The position numbers and the translations under genes are program-made. Shown in pieces: positions 32,201-43,012 of a DNA stretch of 64,000 nucleotides. The DNA is taken from positions 186,001 through 250,000 of the forward strand of contig KQ964259.1 in the NCBI GenBank assembly GCA_001566295.1. Reading direction: 5' to 3'. The notes under the pieces were generated by a model. It saw only the letters and a program-made list of their open reading frames with translations. It had not been told where the DNA came from and made no database searches. Every line of letters starts with the position of its first letter. Positions within the stretch are counted from its first letter, which is position 1. Origin of the DNA: Microdochium bolleyi. Lineage: Eukaryota; Ascomycota; Sordariomycetes; Xylariales; Microdochiaceae.

Positions 32201-32450
32201 TCGTTTCTTCCGTACTCGGAGATATCGAACACAATCTTCTCTTGCCGATGTTCGAAGTCGACGTGTAGGGGGATGGTTTCTCTCTTGATCTATCCGTCGT
32301 CGTACCCTGACCGTCCACCTTCGAAGGTGACGATCGGGTATAGCCTCTCCTTAAGCTTGTGGGGTATTTGTAGTCGGTTGACTACCCTTAGGCTAAGGTA
32401 GTTCCCCTGTACTCCGCTATCGATTAGGGCCTTAATAGGTTCGCTATCTA
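29250..32450 (-). pseudogene. pol: Chromovirus pol: protease, RT, RNase H, integrase, chromodomain
   Basis: Read on the minus strand with interruptions. The aspartic protease loop IKALIDSGVQGNYLS is near 32430-32390. Reverse transcriptase at about 31950-31350 includes IPFGLTNALVS and the catalytic FAIIYLDDILIYSK (YLDD, intact). RNase H follows to about 30700. The integrase zinc-binding part has SCDLCVRSKA near 30290; the integrase core around 30250-29850 has DRDKLFTSHFW and TDGQTERINQ. The chromodomain lies near 29345-29265 (EYEVERILDDR, EYLIK-stop-AGYDESENT), where two conserved Trp codons are TAG. It made the enzymes for reverse transcription and for integration targeted to heterochromatin marks; it is not functional as read. 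Confidence 0.88.
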
Positions 32451-33949
32451 GGTAGATCGAGATTATCGGTTATTTACCGTAGGTGGTGGTGATAGAGGCT
32501 ACTTATCGTATTGGCGCGTACGTCCCTCCTACGTACGCCTTAGTCCTTTTCCCTACCCAGTGTATTTTCCGGTAGCAAGAGTACCGCTATCGTACAACTA
32601 CTTAATCTATAGGTTAAAGGCTTCGCGGATAATCTCCGTTAAGGTCTTCCGATATTGGTTTTAGATCTGATCGGAGATTTCTTATCCTATAAGGTCCGTG
32701 ATAGGGAGGTGTGGTTATAGGTACTTTCTCCTGAACAGGTACTATACCAGGTCCTTAATGCCTATACTTTCCTTCATAGTGTACGCCTCGATATAGTTCT
32801 CGAAGATCCGATCCAGGTTCTCGTATACGTCCGTAGCGTATTATAAGAACTTTCTTTACTAGTAGGTACCCTACTGGTACCTAGTTTCTCGGTCGAGTCG
32901 ATAGTTTCGCGAGATATCGAGGTTACTATCTATATGTAGGTCTTCGATTATCTCCTAAATGGCTTTCCGCCGCTTAGTCTTATCCCCATCGGGGTCTTCG
33001 TTAATCTCTAACTGGATGATCTTGGTTACCTCGAGGAACTCCTTACAGTCGAGCGTGGTGGCGAGGGCGTGTTCGCTAACGAACGCCACTTACTCGTCCT
33101 AGGCCTATCGTATACTCTAGAGGTATTCTCTTACAGTCGGGCTATAAGCTACGTCCTCGAGTAGTTAGCTGAGTTCTGTGAGGAGCTTCGTGCCTCTGGT
33201 TTATCCTAATAGCTCGGGGGTTCTTCTTCCGATATTGAGGGTAATCTTACTCTCGTAGTGTTTTCGGCACTCGGGGTGTGGGTAGTCCTAGCTGCTCCAG
33301 GTGTTGAAAATACATTCCTCTGGGTGATACTCGGTTTTTTCGAGCTCGTAGTAAGTGCCACCCCTAGGGTGCACTATCCATTCTTCTATACCCCGACCTC
33401 CTATATCGACGGTAAGGATAGGTTCGTTATTATTCCTGTATAGGAAATATTCGTGCTTCACCTTCTGGCTGAGGTGGTCGATATAGGCGTCGTGCATATA
33501 GTAGATCCACAGGATCTTCCAGTGACTGTTATAGGTAATGTCTACCTATTTGTGGTCTCCTTTAACCCTTAGTTAGTCTGGTTATGAGAGGCAGTGCTAG
33601 ACGTCCCGGGTGTTATCGATATATACACTATAGAAATGTTATACCTTAGTCCCCTTCTCTTCCTGGTCGTTAGACTAGTCGGAGTCTCCTTACTGCTCCG
33701 TCTCACTGGTGTCGTTCTCGTAGTCTACCTCGCATTAGTCGGGTGAGTCGTAGACTTCCTTATTAGCGTATGTAAGTACTAATAGTTCGACGTCGTCGTT
33801 AGGTGCGTTATTACTCTAGTTACTCGAGTCTATTTCTTTAACGTCTTACGGTGTACGGGCCTTCTACTCCGTTACTAGTATAACAGGTGCCCTAGGTGTA
33901 TATAGGTCTTCTACCTCGTCATTTAATAGTACCTCCGTGAGGTCTTCGA

Positions 33950-35400
33950 CTATCCCTAAGGCGTAGCTCGCCTTAATCGTCTGCTCTGGTGCGGGGTTAT
34001 AAGCCTTCCGTGGCTTGTCGCACTTGTTAGCGAAGTGCCCTTCCTTTCCACAGTTGTAGTAAGCCTTGGTACGCCTATTCTTTTTGACGGCCTTACTAAG
34101 GTCTATAGGCCCGGCGTGGGTCCCGGTGGCGGTGGTGTGAACGATCTTTTTTATATCTCGCTAGTAGGTGGGTTGACGTAGTCGTGGCTGGAATCGAGTT
34201 ATATTGGGTTCTCGGTGGGTCCGTTCCTTCTTACGCTCGTAGAGTCGTGTGTCGATCTTGATTACGAGCTCGTTGTACTTAAGGAACTTATCGGGTGGGT
34301 TAAGGAGTTTAGTAAACTTGTCCTTAACGTCCTCTTTTAGCCTATTATAGAACGTGGAAATCTTTAACTCCTCTGTGAGGTCGAGCTGCTAGATAATACG
34401 GCGGAAATCCGCGGAGTACTCGGCCGCGGACTTGGTTTGTCGCAGCTTATTAAGCTCTCGTTCCGTGTAGCGTTTCTCGTCGGGGTCCTGGAATAGGGAC
34501 TCTATTACATTCTCGAACCCGTTAAAGTCCTTGAAAATCTCCCTTATTTCTCCGCTAACGTCTGACTAATCGTAGTCTATCACGGTACTGAGATGTGGTT
34601 CGATCTATCTCAGTGCTTTCCCTTCCATATATCCTGCTGCGTGGATAACCCTATCCGTGGGGGTAGCGAACTACAGTTTATACTACCGTTAGTACGCTTT
34701 GAGCTGGGTGAGGAATCCCCTCAGCTTGCCTGGGGATCCATCGAACTTGGCGGGGGCGTTGAACTTGGGTTTTCCGATGGCTGGAGCATTGATAACGTTA
34801 GCGGCCGCTTGGAACGTGATTAGCTGCTTCCTCATAGTCTTATACTGGTCCTCGAACTTCTTCTGCCCAATGAGGAGGTCGTCGATAGTTTTTGCTTGTT
34901 TCTTAGCGTGTTCGACGGCCCTATTGGCCTATGTTTAGAGTTCGGCCAGCTATTCTTCGGTTATTCTTTAAGGTTATGCTACTTATTCAAGTTCTTCCGC
35001 TAGGTTTCGCTGTGGCTGCACCCGTGGCGAACCTATTGGCGTAGCTAGTCCTGCTATATTGTCTAGGACTCGTAGTCGGATTCTACCTTGATATTGAGTT
35101 TCTGAAGGGCTTCGCTAAGTCCCTTACTGGTTGCCTTGGTAAATTCTCGCCCTTTACAGTCGGAATTGTGCCCGGTGTATACTGGTTGGTAGTAAGTGTT
35201 GCAGATGCTTTTATTGAAGTTGTGCTGATACTCCTCGTAGCGCCCTAGGTAGACGATAGCCTTCCTGCAGCTGGGTTTGCTGCAACGGGTTGGTTTGGTG
35301 GTTACGTAGGTTAGCTGTGAGGGTTGCTGTGGCTGGTCCGCCAGTTTAAAGCAGTATCGTGCGATTTGTTAGGCAAGGTTGCCGAGTGCGTTAAGAAGAT
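33950..35400 (-). pseudogene. gag: Chromovirus gag with altered zinc knuckle
   Basis: A Retrotrans_gag-type helical segment is seen at about 34560-34290 (FKDFNGFENVIESLFQDP, SAAEYSADFRRII, ISTFYNRLKEDVKDKF). It is followed at 34066-34021 by a CCHC knuckle, YYNCGKEGHFANKCD, in which the first cysteine of Cys-x2-Cys-x4-His-x4-Cys is Tyr, a TGC-to-TAC change. Boundaries are approximate because of stops. Confidence 0.75.
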
Positions 35401-35490
35401 ACGGTGGTAAGTTGTTTATAACTGTAACTGTGGTACCTATTGTAAGTGATATTACTCAGGGTGTACTTACCTAAATAAGAGCGATCAAAA

Positions 35491-36020
35491 TATCACGATC
35501 CGACCTACGGGGTTAACCGTCTAGTCGGGCTTCGCTGGGTTACTGTTCTGCCGGTAGGTAAAGCCAATGCAATATCACTTCCTGTCGAATATCGTTTGTC
35601 TCTTAGGGTTGTCGTGTCTCTTGGAAGAGATACTACTCTCGTTAATTGAGTGACTGGTTTAAGTGATGTGTGAGAATGATACTTAGATTGATCGCTGAAG
35701 TATAAAGGTAAGGACTGTCTGTCTAGGAAATTCCTCCATACTATATACCCTTTGTCCTTCATCGTGTTGTTCTGGTTGCGACGGGGTCCTGTCGCACTTG
35801 CGACAGGTCGTCGTCGCTGGCCGACGCTGCGCTGTCGCAAGCCGACTGCCAAGAGTCGGCTTTAGACCCTTATCCCCACTCTTGGTGACTAAGCGTGGCT
35901 TCCTTAGGTAAGCGCCCCGGGCCCCTCGTATGTCTGCCCTTGTCCTTGGCCCGATCATGCGGCCTTATTTGTCCTGCCTCCTACGGCCCAAACAATCCCC
36001 TGTTGGTCCGGGTCGTCACA
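35491..36020 (-). repeat. 5' LTR of the chromovirus
   Basis: 530 bp, same length as the left LTR. Its inner end reads TATCACG instead of TGTCACG on the plus strand, a G-to-A change that breaks the canonical terminal dinucleotide. The outer end is intact, next to AATAG. Confidence 0.93.
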
Positions 36021-36678
36021 AATAGCTAAGCTAAATATCTAAGTAGGCTTTCGAGTAACTAGTCTAGTACCGTACGACCTAAATTATATAATTTTATAGC
36101 TAGATATAAAGCTTCGGACGCTAACACCGCCTAGGTCCTCTACTAGCTTACCGCTACCCTAGGTCTTAAGGACGCTAAATAACCCGATCGAAGCTGAATC
36201 ATAGACCGAATATATTAAGAATCGCATTATACGATATTAAGGAAGCTCTCCTTTATCGATAATTACAAGCTTATAGTAGCTAAATAAAGGAGTCTCGATA
36301 ATAGTACACGAGCAGACCCTCATACGCCACGATATAGCCGAACTTCGAGATACAAATAACCGCCTTAGCCGCTGTCGGCGTATAAAGAAAAAACAGCTAT
36401 AGAAAGGAGGATCCCTTATAATTACCCAGTTATAAGATTTAAAGGCTCAAATAGACATAACGGTGCAGTTAGTAGTAGAAACGACTTAGTGTAGTAGTCG
36501 TATAAGGAGGCTAGAAACACGCGTACGACGATGTAGTGTCTATAGTGAGCCCGGTTATAATACGCGTACGTGTTAGAAGTTAAGTCTACCTCTGGAGAAG
36601 AGGATTCCTTATAGTTTCAATTAATTTAAGGCGTTGTAGTTGAAATCTCTTATACATTGTCGTTCGAGTTACTAGAAA

Positions 36679-36721
36679 GTGACCCGTTCACCCGTGTGAC
36701 CCGCTCACCCGTGGATTACGT
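36679..36721 (-). repeat. Right terminal inverted repeat of the Fot1/pogo element
   Basis: 43 bp, exact reverse complement of 26705-26747, followed by the TA target duplication at 36722-36723. Confidence 0.92.
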
Positions 36722-36867
36722 TACGCATTATAGTTTCTTATGCTCCCTATAGACGTTGTAGCGTCGCGCGTGTATCTCTATTCTCCTTACATAGCTACTA
36801 CACCAAGTGATTTCTATATAGGACTTCAAATCCTTCAACTAACGATTGATAAGAGACCCTTGTTCCT

Positions 36868-37338
36868 TTAATTACTTTCTCTGTATATCCGACTGGTGGA
36901 AGCAACCTGCGCAGCCCGCCCAGTGTGATCGCCCTGGCTGATACAGATGGCATCAATCCATAGCGGGCGCGGCGCGCTGCGAGTGGCACCGACGACACGT
37001 CGCTGGCGCTCGCGTCGCCTACGCCGCCATTCCAGCAGCAGGGCCTGTAGGTTGGTCGTCACCTCGACTCGACGGCTCTGCACGATGCACGATGCCGCAC
37101 ACAGTCTCGATTCCGCAAGTGCCATGCACATCCCGCGCCAATAGTCTGTGAGATTGCTCAGTGCCCGTGGAGGTACAGCAGTGATCCAGGCCCGCCTTGA
37201 CACGCAGGGGAATGTCTTCACATCGAACAATGTTTGATGGCGGGGTGGGAGGATGGCCGAGGGGAACGGAGAGTGGGTGCTGCTGCAGGTGCTGGGGCCA
37301 GAGCTGTCTCGGACAAAAGACGCGGGCAATGCAGCCAC
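36868..37338 (-). pseudogene. HET-domain gene fragment next to transposon
   Basis: The minus-strand frame contains VEVTTNLQALLLEWRR, then PLWIDAICISQGDHTGRAAQVA, then SRIYRESN and a stop. LWIDAxCIxQxD...R..QV...IY is the central motif of heterokaryon-incompatibility (HET) domains, which trigger cell death on non-self recognition. The block before it is low-complexity and lacks the HET N-terminal strand, and the frame ends within the domain about 140 bp from the transposon edge. It is a remnant rather than a complete HET protein of 500-700 residues. Confidence 0.65.
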
Positions 37339-37659
37339 TGTCGAGCTAAACCATCGCGCTAACTTATGGTCTGCACGCGTCCTCTGGTCGGAGCCGGCCT
37401 AAATGGAGGCCGACCAGAGTGGGCCGGATGCATAGTTCCGACCACTGGCCACTGCCGGTCGTGGCGCGTCCGGGGACTTCTCGACCACGGCTCGGCGACA
37501 AAAACCGGCCCTTGGTTGGCAGCGCCCGGCAGCAGAGCCCCGGCGCCGTTTTTGGATATATTGGCAGCCCCGGGCCTTCTCTCTGCCTTGGTCCTCGTCC
37601 AAGCCATCCGCACGCTCTCCTCGCCTTCGTCACCCCGTCACCAACACCCCTCTGACCCT

Positions 37660-37691
37660 ACAACCACAACCACAACCACAACCACAACCAC
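37660..37691 (+). repeat. (ACAACC)n microsatellite in 5' leader
   Basis: About five ACAACC units directly before CCCACCATGG, the start context of the NmrA-like gene. CAA-rich unstructured leaders are common upstream of highly translated fungal ORFs. Confidence 0.8.
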
Positions 37692-37696
37692 CCACC

Positions 37697-38740
37697 ATGG
37701 CGTCTGCCCACAAGTTCACCGTCTTCATTGCCGGTGCCTCGGGCGAGACGGGCAAGTCTATCGTAAAGCATCTCTTGCTGCAACCCCAGAACTTTGACGT
37801 CGTCGCCCTCGCCCGGCCCGAGTCGGCCAGCAATAAGTTCTATACTGCTCTCTCGGAGCAAGGAGTCAAGGTCGTCCCTGTCAACGTCCGCGACGTCGAT
37901 GCCCTCGTTGCTATCATCAGCGGCGGTAGCGACGCGCCCGCCTCTTCGGCTATTGTCATTTCGTGTATGACGCTGACCGAGCTCCCGGGCGAGCTGGCTC
38001 TCGTCGAGGCCTCGATCCGCGCGCGCGTGGGCCGCCACGTGCCGAGCTTCTTCGCTACCGTCTGCCCGCCGCGGGGTGTCCTGGATGTACGGACGGCTAA
38101 GGAGGACGTACTTGACGTTATCAAGCGCGCCTACCTCCCCTTTACCGCAATCGATATTGGCTGGTGGGCGCAGTGGTGCCTGCCCCGCCTACCGTCAGGC
38201 AAGCTCGACGACGCTATCGCGTTCCCCGTCCGCGAGATTGTCGGCAAGGGCGACGTCCCCTGCGCTATCACCGACGTCACCGATGTCGGCGCTTACGTGG
38301 TGCGTATCATCTCGGACCCCCGTACCCTTAACCGCCTCGTTATGGCGTACGGCGATGTCCGCACGCAGACCGAGGTCTGGGACATGTTTGAGCGCCTCTC
38401 GGGAGAGAAGATCCCGCGGCCCACTATCTCTACCCAGGAAGTCATAGACTCTATTGCGAAAAACCGCGAGCTATTTGCCAAAGACCCGACCAACTACCAG
38501 CCTCTCGTCGATAAGGGTATGGCCGAGTATAAGTACACGCAAGCTGTCCGGGGTGATAACACGCCCGAGCACGCCAAGTACCTCGGTTACCTAGATGCCA
38601 CCGAGCTGTATCCTGACGTCAAGATCAAGACTATCGAGGACTACGCGCGCGAGGTCCTTTCCGGCAAGAGCCTTGGCGTTATATACGAGGGCAAGGACGA
38701 CCACCCCCTTAAATTCATGTCGAAGCCCGACTACGCTTAG
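37697..38740 (+). CDS. NmrA-like / isoflavone-reductase-like NAD(P)-binding protein
   Basis: Intronless, 347 residues, start context CCACCATGG. The N-terminus FTVFIAGASGETGKSIVKHLL has the GxxGxxG of atypical short-chain dehydrogenases (PCBER/NmrA-like). The order VVALARP, the IVISCMTLTELPGEL strand, FFATVCPPRGV and the C-terminal substrate-domain helix EVWDMFERLSGEKI match isoflavone-reductase-like proteins of fungal secondary metabolism. The classical Tyr-x3-Lys pair is not evident. Cytosolic, NADPH-dependent reduction of an aromatic or ketone substrate, or redox sensing like NmrA, are both possible. The gene stands alone among transposon-rich, decayed sequence. Confidence 0.82.
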   Translation: MASAHKFTVFIAGASGETGKSIVKHLLLQPQNFDVVALARPESASNKFYTALSEQGVKVVPVNVRDVDALVAIISGGSDAPASSAIVISCMTLTELPGELALVEASIRARVGRHVPSFFATVCPPRGVLDVRTAKEDVLDVIKRAYLPFTAIDIGWWAQWCLPRLPSGKLDDAIAFPVREIVGKGDVPCAITDVTDVGAYVVRIISDPRTLNRLVMAYGDVRTQTEVWDMFERLSGEKIPRPTISTQEVIDSIAKNRELFAKDPTNYQPLVDKGMAEYKYTQAVRGDNTPEHAKYLGYLDATELYPDVKIKTIEDYAREVLSGKSLGVIYEGKDDHPLKFMSKPDYA

Positions 38741-39446
38741 ATTAGGGTACAGCGATTAGTTGGGCATAGGTTTCGGCTCGCTGTCTAGGCTGCAGGTAGT
38801 GATTTGTTGCAAATCATGCTCGAGTCGTTTCTCTCTTTATCACACCTACAAAGTTCCTTTGACATAGAATAGAGTGCTTCCGCAGATCCTCTAATGAACA
38901 ACCCCCCTTTTTCGGAGAATCTCCCCTTAGTTTCATGCAAACTGCCCCAGGAGCTTCTTGCCCTGTCTATCCGTCATCGCACATGACTCAATCTTCGATG
39001 AATGCTTGCCTAATTTCCCCAATCCGCTCAATATTCCCGGCAGTCATCGTATGTTGCGCATCTCGACGGGGACTATCGCTTTCACCGTCGCAATCCACTG
39101 CTCTTGCTCTAGTTCTGCTCATCTTTGCACTGCCACCACGTTCTCAGTCAACCGCCCTGTGGACTCGTTGCTCCATTACAGTCTCGGTTTTTACCCGACA
39201 GCACTCGACAATCCCGATGGGCGCTTGAAACTCCCGAACTCTATGGCACACCGGTAACGGCACTGCCGCCTCCGTCTCGATCATCATTCATGCGACGGTC
39301 AAAGTCTTGGCCTTTGCCTTGGAGATTACCTGAAAGTGCTCCCTTGCGACCCAAACAGGGCTGTGTGAGGTGGCCGAGGAAAAGCATGGCGTCATCAAAC
39401 ACGTCCTCGCGCTACGTCTGTCGACGGTGCCTGGAACTGGACCGCC
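38741..39446. other. Gene-poor stretch
   Basis: No intact gene is seen. The last part (about 39360-39446) may include more of the degraded ABC transporter described next, but no frame is clean. Confidence 0.4.
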
Positions 39447-39644
39447 ATGCCGATCTCCGCCGACTCAGGCACCACACTCATCACGGCCGATGTTGATCGG
39501 ATCCAGATGGCCATCCACAGGATGCATGACTTCTGGGCCAATCTCGCCACTGAGGGGATCGGCTTGTGGCTCATCGAGTCCCGCCTTGGCCCTTCGGCTA
39601 TGCTACTCCTGGCGGTGATCTTTCATAATCTGCCGAGGTTTTAA
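39447..39644 (+). pseudogene. ABC-C (MRP-type) transporter fragment
   Basis: The frame reads GTTLITADVDRIQMAIHRMHDFWANLATEGIGLWLIESRLG and then a hydrophobic segment before a stop. TLMSxDVxRIxxGxRxxHExWAxxIEIxxAxYLLxRxLG is the hallmark of the first transmembrane domain of fungal ABC-C multidrug transporters. Only some 60 of about 1400 residues are present, with neither Walker motif nearby, so this is an isolated relic. Confidence 0.6.
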
Positions 39645-41524
39645 CAACAGGAGGTGGATAGCTAGCATCCTGCAAAGCCTTTGAGTCGTCATTAATGTAG
39701 TTCAAATACGATTAAAGGATTCTACTTACGATTCTGTTCTGGCAGGCGGAAAGTGTGGAGAAGATTTGTATGTCAAATACCTTCCATTCCTAGCACAGAG
39801 CTAAGTTTCCACCGAGTGCCTCCAGTGAAGAACATCAAATCGTTACACGGTGTTCCTAAAACTTCTTATAAAATTCTCTCGGTGTCGATTGCGTTGATGT
39901 GTTGTCCTCTGCGTAAATGAAGTCATTTTCGATGAATCACGTGCTGAGAGTGGATGGTCTAATCAATAACGGCATTAAGAATCGTTCAACCAATTGGATA
40001 TGCGGTTTCATCTGATATTGTATACTACTATTGGTCCGTTAAAATCCATGTAAATAGTGAATCCGAACATGGAGCAGCTGAAAATGGAGGATTACTAGCA
40101 CGTGAGGAAAGAGGGTTGGGACCCACATGTAGCCTTATGGATCAGCGTGGTCTGCGACACCGCTCATGATTTTTCAAGGGCGATAACCCTCGCCGCTCGC
40201 CGCTCGCCACTCGCCGTAAGTCTGGGCCTTCAACGGCTCCATCCATCGAGAGGGAGCAAGAAGTCTGTATGCAGTGCTCGTGGGTGGAAGAGATGAGTGG
40301 TTTACATGGTACATATTATCCATATCCAAGAGTTTGCGGTTTCATGGCCCTTAACTGTGTAAACTCATAAATCCTATAATTGTAGTGAAATGTAGTGGGG
40401 AGAAAGTCTAACGTTCTACGTAGATACGGGTAAGAAGGAAGCTCAAGCGCCATGGTTCATTGTAGCCATGTCTGTGCCAACTTGACCCCGGCCTTGCTTG
40501 GATATCCGATACTTTCTGCTTGAGAGGAAGATTGGGACTGCGAAGTGATCAGCTCAGAAAACTCGCACCCAGACCTGATCGCCATTGTCTCTGAAGCTAA
40601 GTGGCTTCTTGGTATGGCTGTGACGAAAGATCAAAGGCCAAAAGAATATGTGCTCATTGCCATGCGCACATGTACAGATTCTGAATTTTAAGGCTCATAA
40701 AGTTCAATCAGTTGCATCCTGTCATCGACGACGTCCATCAAATGCTTGCAGACCGTTTGCAAATACTTGTACATGACGTATGTCGAGCCAGTCGGTTGAT
40801 CGGGATTCTTCCTAGTCATTCGCACGTCCCAGCACATCATAGGCGTCCTTCCCGCACTATCGATCACTCTGTTTGCCACGTTCTAATGTGTTGTGCGTAG
40901 TCGGAGCAATGTTCCGAGTGCCAGACGCAACATCACGTCATGCCGTATACCACTGATCTGTGCGTTTTTCCCAGGCTCCCTTGGAAGATTTGTTCTAAGG
41001 ACGCAACGTCGGTTGGAAATTTTCTATAAACTTCCAGGAAAACGGCGAATCTGCGATAGAGACGAGGGCGAGTAATCGCGATTGCTTTGGAAGGTCACGG
41101 TGAACGTGTGCCCGTGACGATCCCCATGGCGTCAATTCCAGCCGCCTGAGATGAACTTAGAGTTGGCATATTTCCGGATCGAGCTCTGCACGAAGTGAGG
41201 TACCCATCAGTAACGAAACAAGCTTCGTTGCACTAGCCAAGACTTTGAAAGAGGAAGTTTGCAGCGGAACTTCGGGGTCTTGTTGGATCCCGTCGCTGAT
41301 GAAGGCTCTCGACTTGTGTATCGTGCTTTCAATCGGAGACTGACCGGCTCCATGACCTGTCGAGCTGTCAAGCGATGAGCTCAATCGCTAGCATCCTTCT
41401 ACCCATGCCTCCTCCGAATGAAGCCAGAGTTGGAAGTGGAAACGAGGCTACTCGAAGGATCGCGCAAGGTTAGAATGGGGACGGTTAACAAGAGCATGCT
41501 ATTTTTTAGTTAGGTATACTAGGA
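39645..41524. other. AT-rich region without a recognisable gene
   Basis: About 1.9 kb with only short frames (for example 40688-40879 minus, 41157-41384 minus) lacking domains. It looks like old, mutated sequence between relics and the second transposon. Confidence 0.5.
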
Positions 41525-41526
41525 TA

Positions 41527-42622
41527 ACGTAATCCACGGGTCAGTGAGCCACACGGGTCAGTGAGCTACCTTTCAAGCACTCGTACGATAATGTGTAAGA
41601 GAATCCAACCACAACGCCTTAAATCAATTAAAACTATAAGGAATCCTCTTCTTTAGAGGCAGATACAACTTTCTAACACGTACACGCATTATAGCCGGGC
41701 TCCCCGCAGACACCACAGCGTTACGCGCGCGTTTCTAGGCTCCTGTGACGACCTAAGCCAACAGGTCGATTGTTCAGGCCACGGGCAGGAACAAGGTCGC
41801 AGGATCGGGCCAGGGACAAGGGCAGATCATGCGGAAGGCAGCACACTTCATTACGTAAGCAACAAGTATGACTTAGCAGGAACTGAGGAGCGGTGCCAAG
41901 ACTATAGGAACGGCACCGCACTACTAGGAACGGCGCCGCACTCGTATAGAGCGGCACCGCACTGTACTACGGCGGCACTACACCAGGTGCACTACGATAA
42001 AGGATAAAGGCGTATATAGTATAAGAGGATTCCCTAGACAGACAGTCCTAGCCTTTATACTTTAGCGATTAATCTAAGTATTATTTTCACACATCACTTG
42101 AACCAGTTACTCAATTGACGAGAGTGGTATCTCTTCTAAGAGACATAACAACCCTAAGAGACGAACGATATTCCAGAGGAAGTGATATTATATTGGCTTT
42201 ACCTACCGGTAGAATAGTAACCTAGCGAAGCCCGACCAGACGGTTGACCCCGCAGGTCGGATCGTGACAACCACTAAGTCACAGTAGAAATAATCGCGAA
42301 TCTAGGTCGATTATATATCGTACGATACTCTCCTCTTCGTACGAGGTCAATTTCTAGTAGGGTAGTCGGAGATCGCGTTTCGTAGCTCGGCCTTATTATC
42401 GTCGTTAGAGGGTTACGCGGGATATATTATAGATCTCCGCAGCCTTTCGTATACTTAATTCTAGGTTTGATTAAAGCGTATTCAATACTAGGACCAGATC
42501 GCTTTCAATTGATTGTTGTCCCATAATTGTAGGTGGAGGAATTAGGAAATAAAGGTAATCTATTGAAAATGGTGGAAAAGTGCCTCACTGACCCGTGTGG
42601 CTCACTGACCCGTGGATTACGT
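41527..42622 (-). mobile_element. Second Fot1/pogo copy, internally deleted, with LTR inside
   Basis: Terminal inverted repeats of 43 bp (41527-41569 and 42580-42622, two mismatches) are flanked by TA and share the ACGTAATCCACGGGT outer part with the large element, but differ inside. Sequence at 42284-42420 corresponds, inverted, to 26936-27060 (5' transposase part), and 41570-41730 corresponds to 36525-36660 (3' part). So the copy is inverted and lacks most of the transposase. A complete LTR lies exactly between the two parts. Length 1096 bp, non-autonomous. Confidence 0.82.
41744..42269 (+). repeat. Lone LTR related to the chromovirus LTRs
   Basis: Begins TGTGACGACC and ends GGATCGTGACA, 526 bp. 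The 3' half is closely similar to the chromovirus LTRs, while the 5' half differs and carries GGCACCGCAC-type short repeats. Flanking 5-mers (GCTCC and ACCAC) do not match, so there is no target duplication. Confidence 0.82.
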
Positions 42623-42624
42623 TA

Positions 42625-43012
42625 TACAGGGTCCTGAATCGGAGGATTCCAGACTCCGGACTGTGACTCCGCGACGACCTTGTCATTGCTGTCAAGCTTA
42701 AAAAGCTCAGGGTAGCCAATGAGACGCGCAAGCAGGGAAGCATTTCAGCCAAAGGCAATAGAAAGACGTCGACGGCGTTGCTGGTGCTGGAGAGAAAGCT
42801 GACACAGTATTCAACTCCTCAATTATTAACAATAGCAGAACATCAGATTCCCAAGACCCTGGGCTGGGATCCAGGACAGATTGTCAATGCGAGTGTGTAA
42901 CATTCCTAGTGCTTATGGAAAGTCATTTCGATTTTCTGTATTCGGCGTTTCATCTATATACATCGTGCATTTGAGCAGAGAGTTCTGAAGACTTTCGAAA
43001 CCAGGCAATGTT
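42625..43012. other. Intergenic 3' flank of the amine oxidase gene
   Basis: No gene seen; presumably 3' UTR plus transposon-adjacent sequence. Confidence 0.5.

Larger units (their letters stand above)
27869..36020 (-). mobile_element. Chromovirus-type LTR retrotransposon (Ty3/Gypsy), RIP-decayed
   Basis: Two 530-bp direct LTRs (27869-28398 and 35491-36020) bound an 8152-bp element flanked by the 5-bp duplication AATAG (27864-27868 and 36021-36025). Coding direction is minus, so the right LTR is the 5' one. In order along the minus strand are gag with a zinc knuckle, protease, reverse transcriptase, RNase H, integrase and a chromodomain. The order RT-RH-IN-chromodomain defines chromoviruses. 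Stops are mostly TAG or TAA where Trp or Gln is expected, the RIP pattern. The insertion sits inside the Fot1/pogo transposase and therefore is younger than that transposon. Confidence 0.93.
26705..36721 (+). mobile_element. Fot1/pogo-type DNA transposon split by a retrotransposon
   Basis: Perfect 43-bp terminal inverted repeats (26705-26747 and 36679-36721, beginning ACGTAATCCACGGG) are flanked by TA on both sides, as expected for Tc1/mariner-superfamily elements. The plus strand between 26.9 kb and 27.87 kb, continuing after the retrotransposon at 36.02 kb, reads as a decayed pogo/Fot1-like transposase: YNFDETGFVIGK (first Asp), LLILDSHES (second Asp), PFNIKCFRPLKRAY (third catalytic position, here Asn instead of Asp), then the C-terminal part. 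Many TAG/TAA stops are present. Without the 8.15-kb insert the element would be about 1.86 kb, a normal Fot1 size. It is inactive as read. Confidence 0.88.

Noticed and set aside
40688..40879. Minus frame with MTRKNPDQPTGSTYVMYK
   Set aside because: Composition plausible but too short, with no start context or family.
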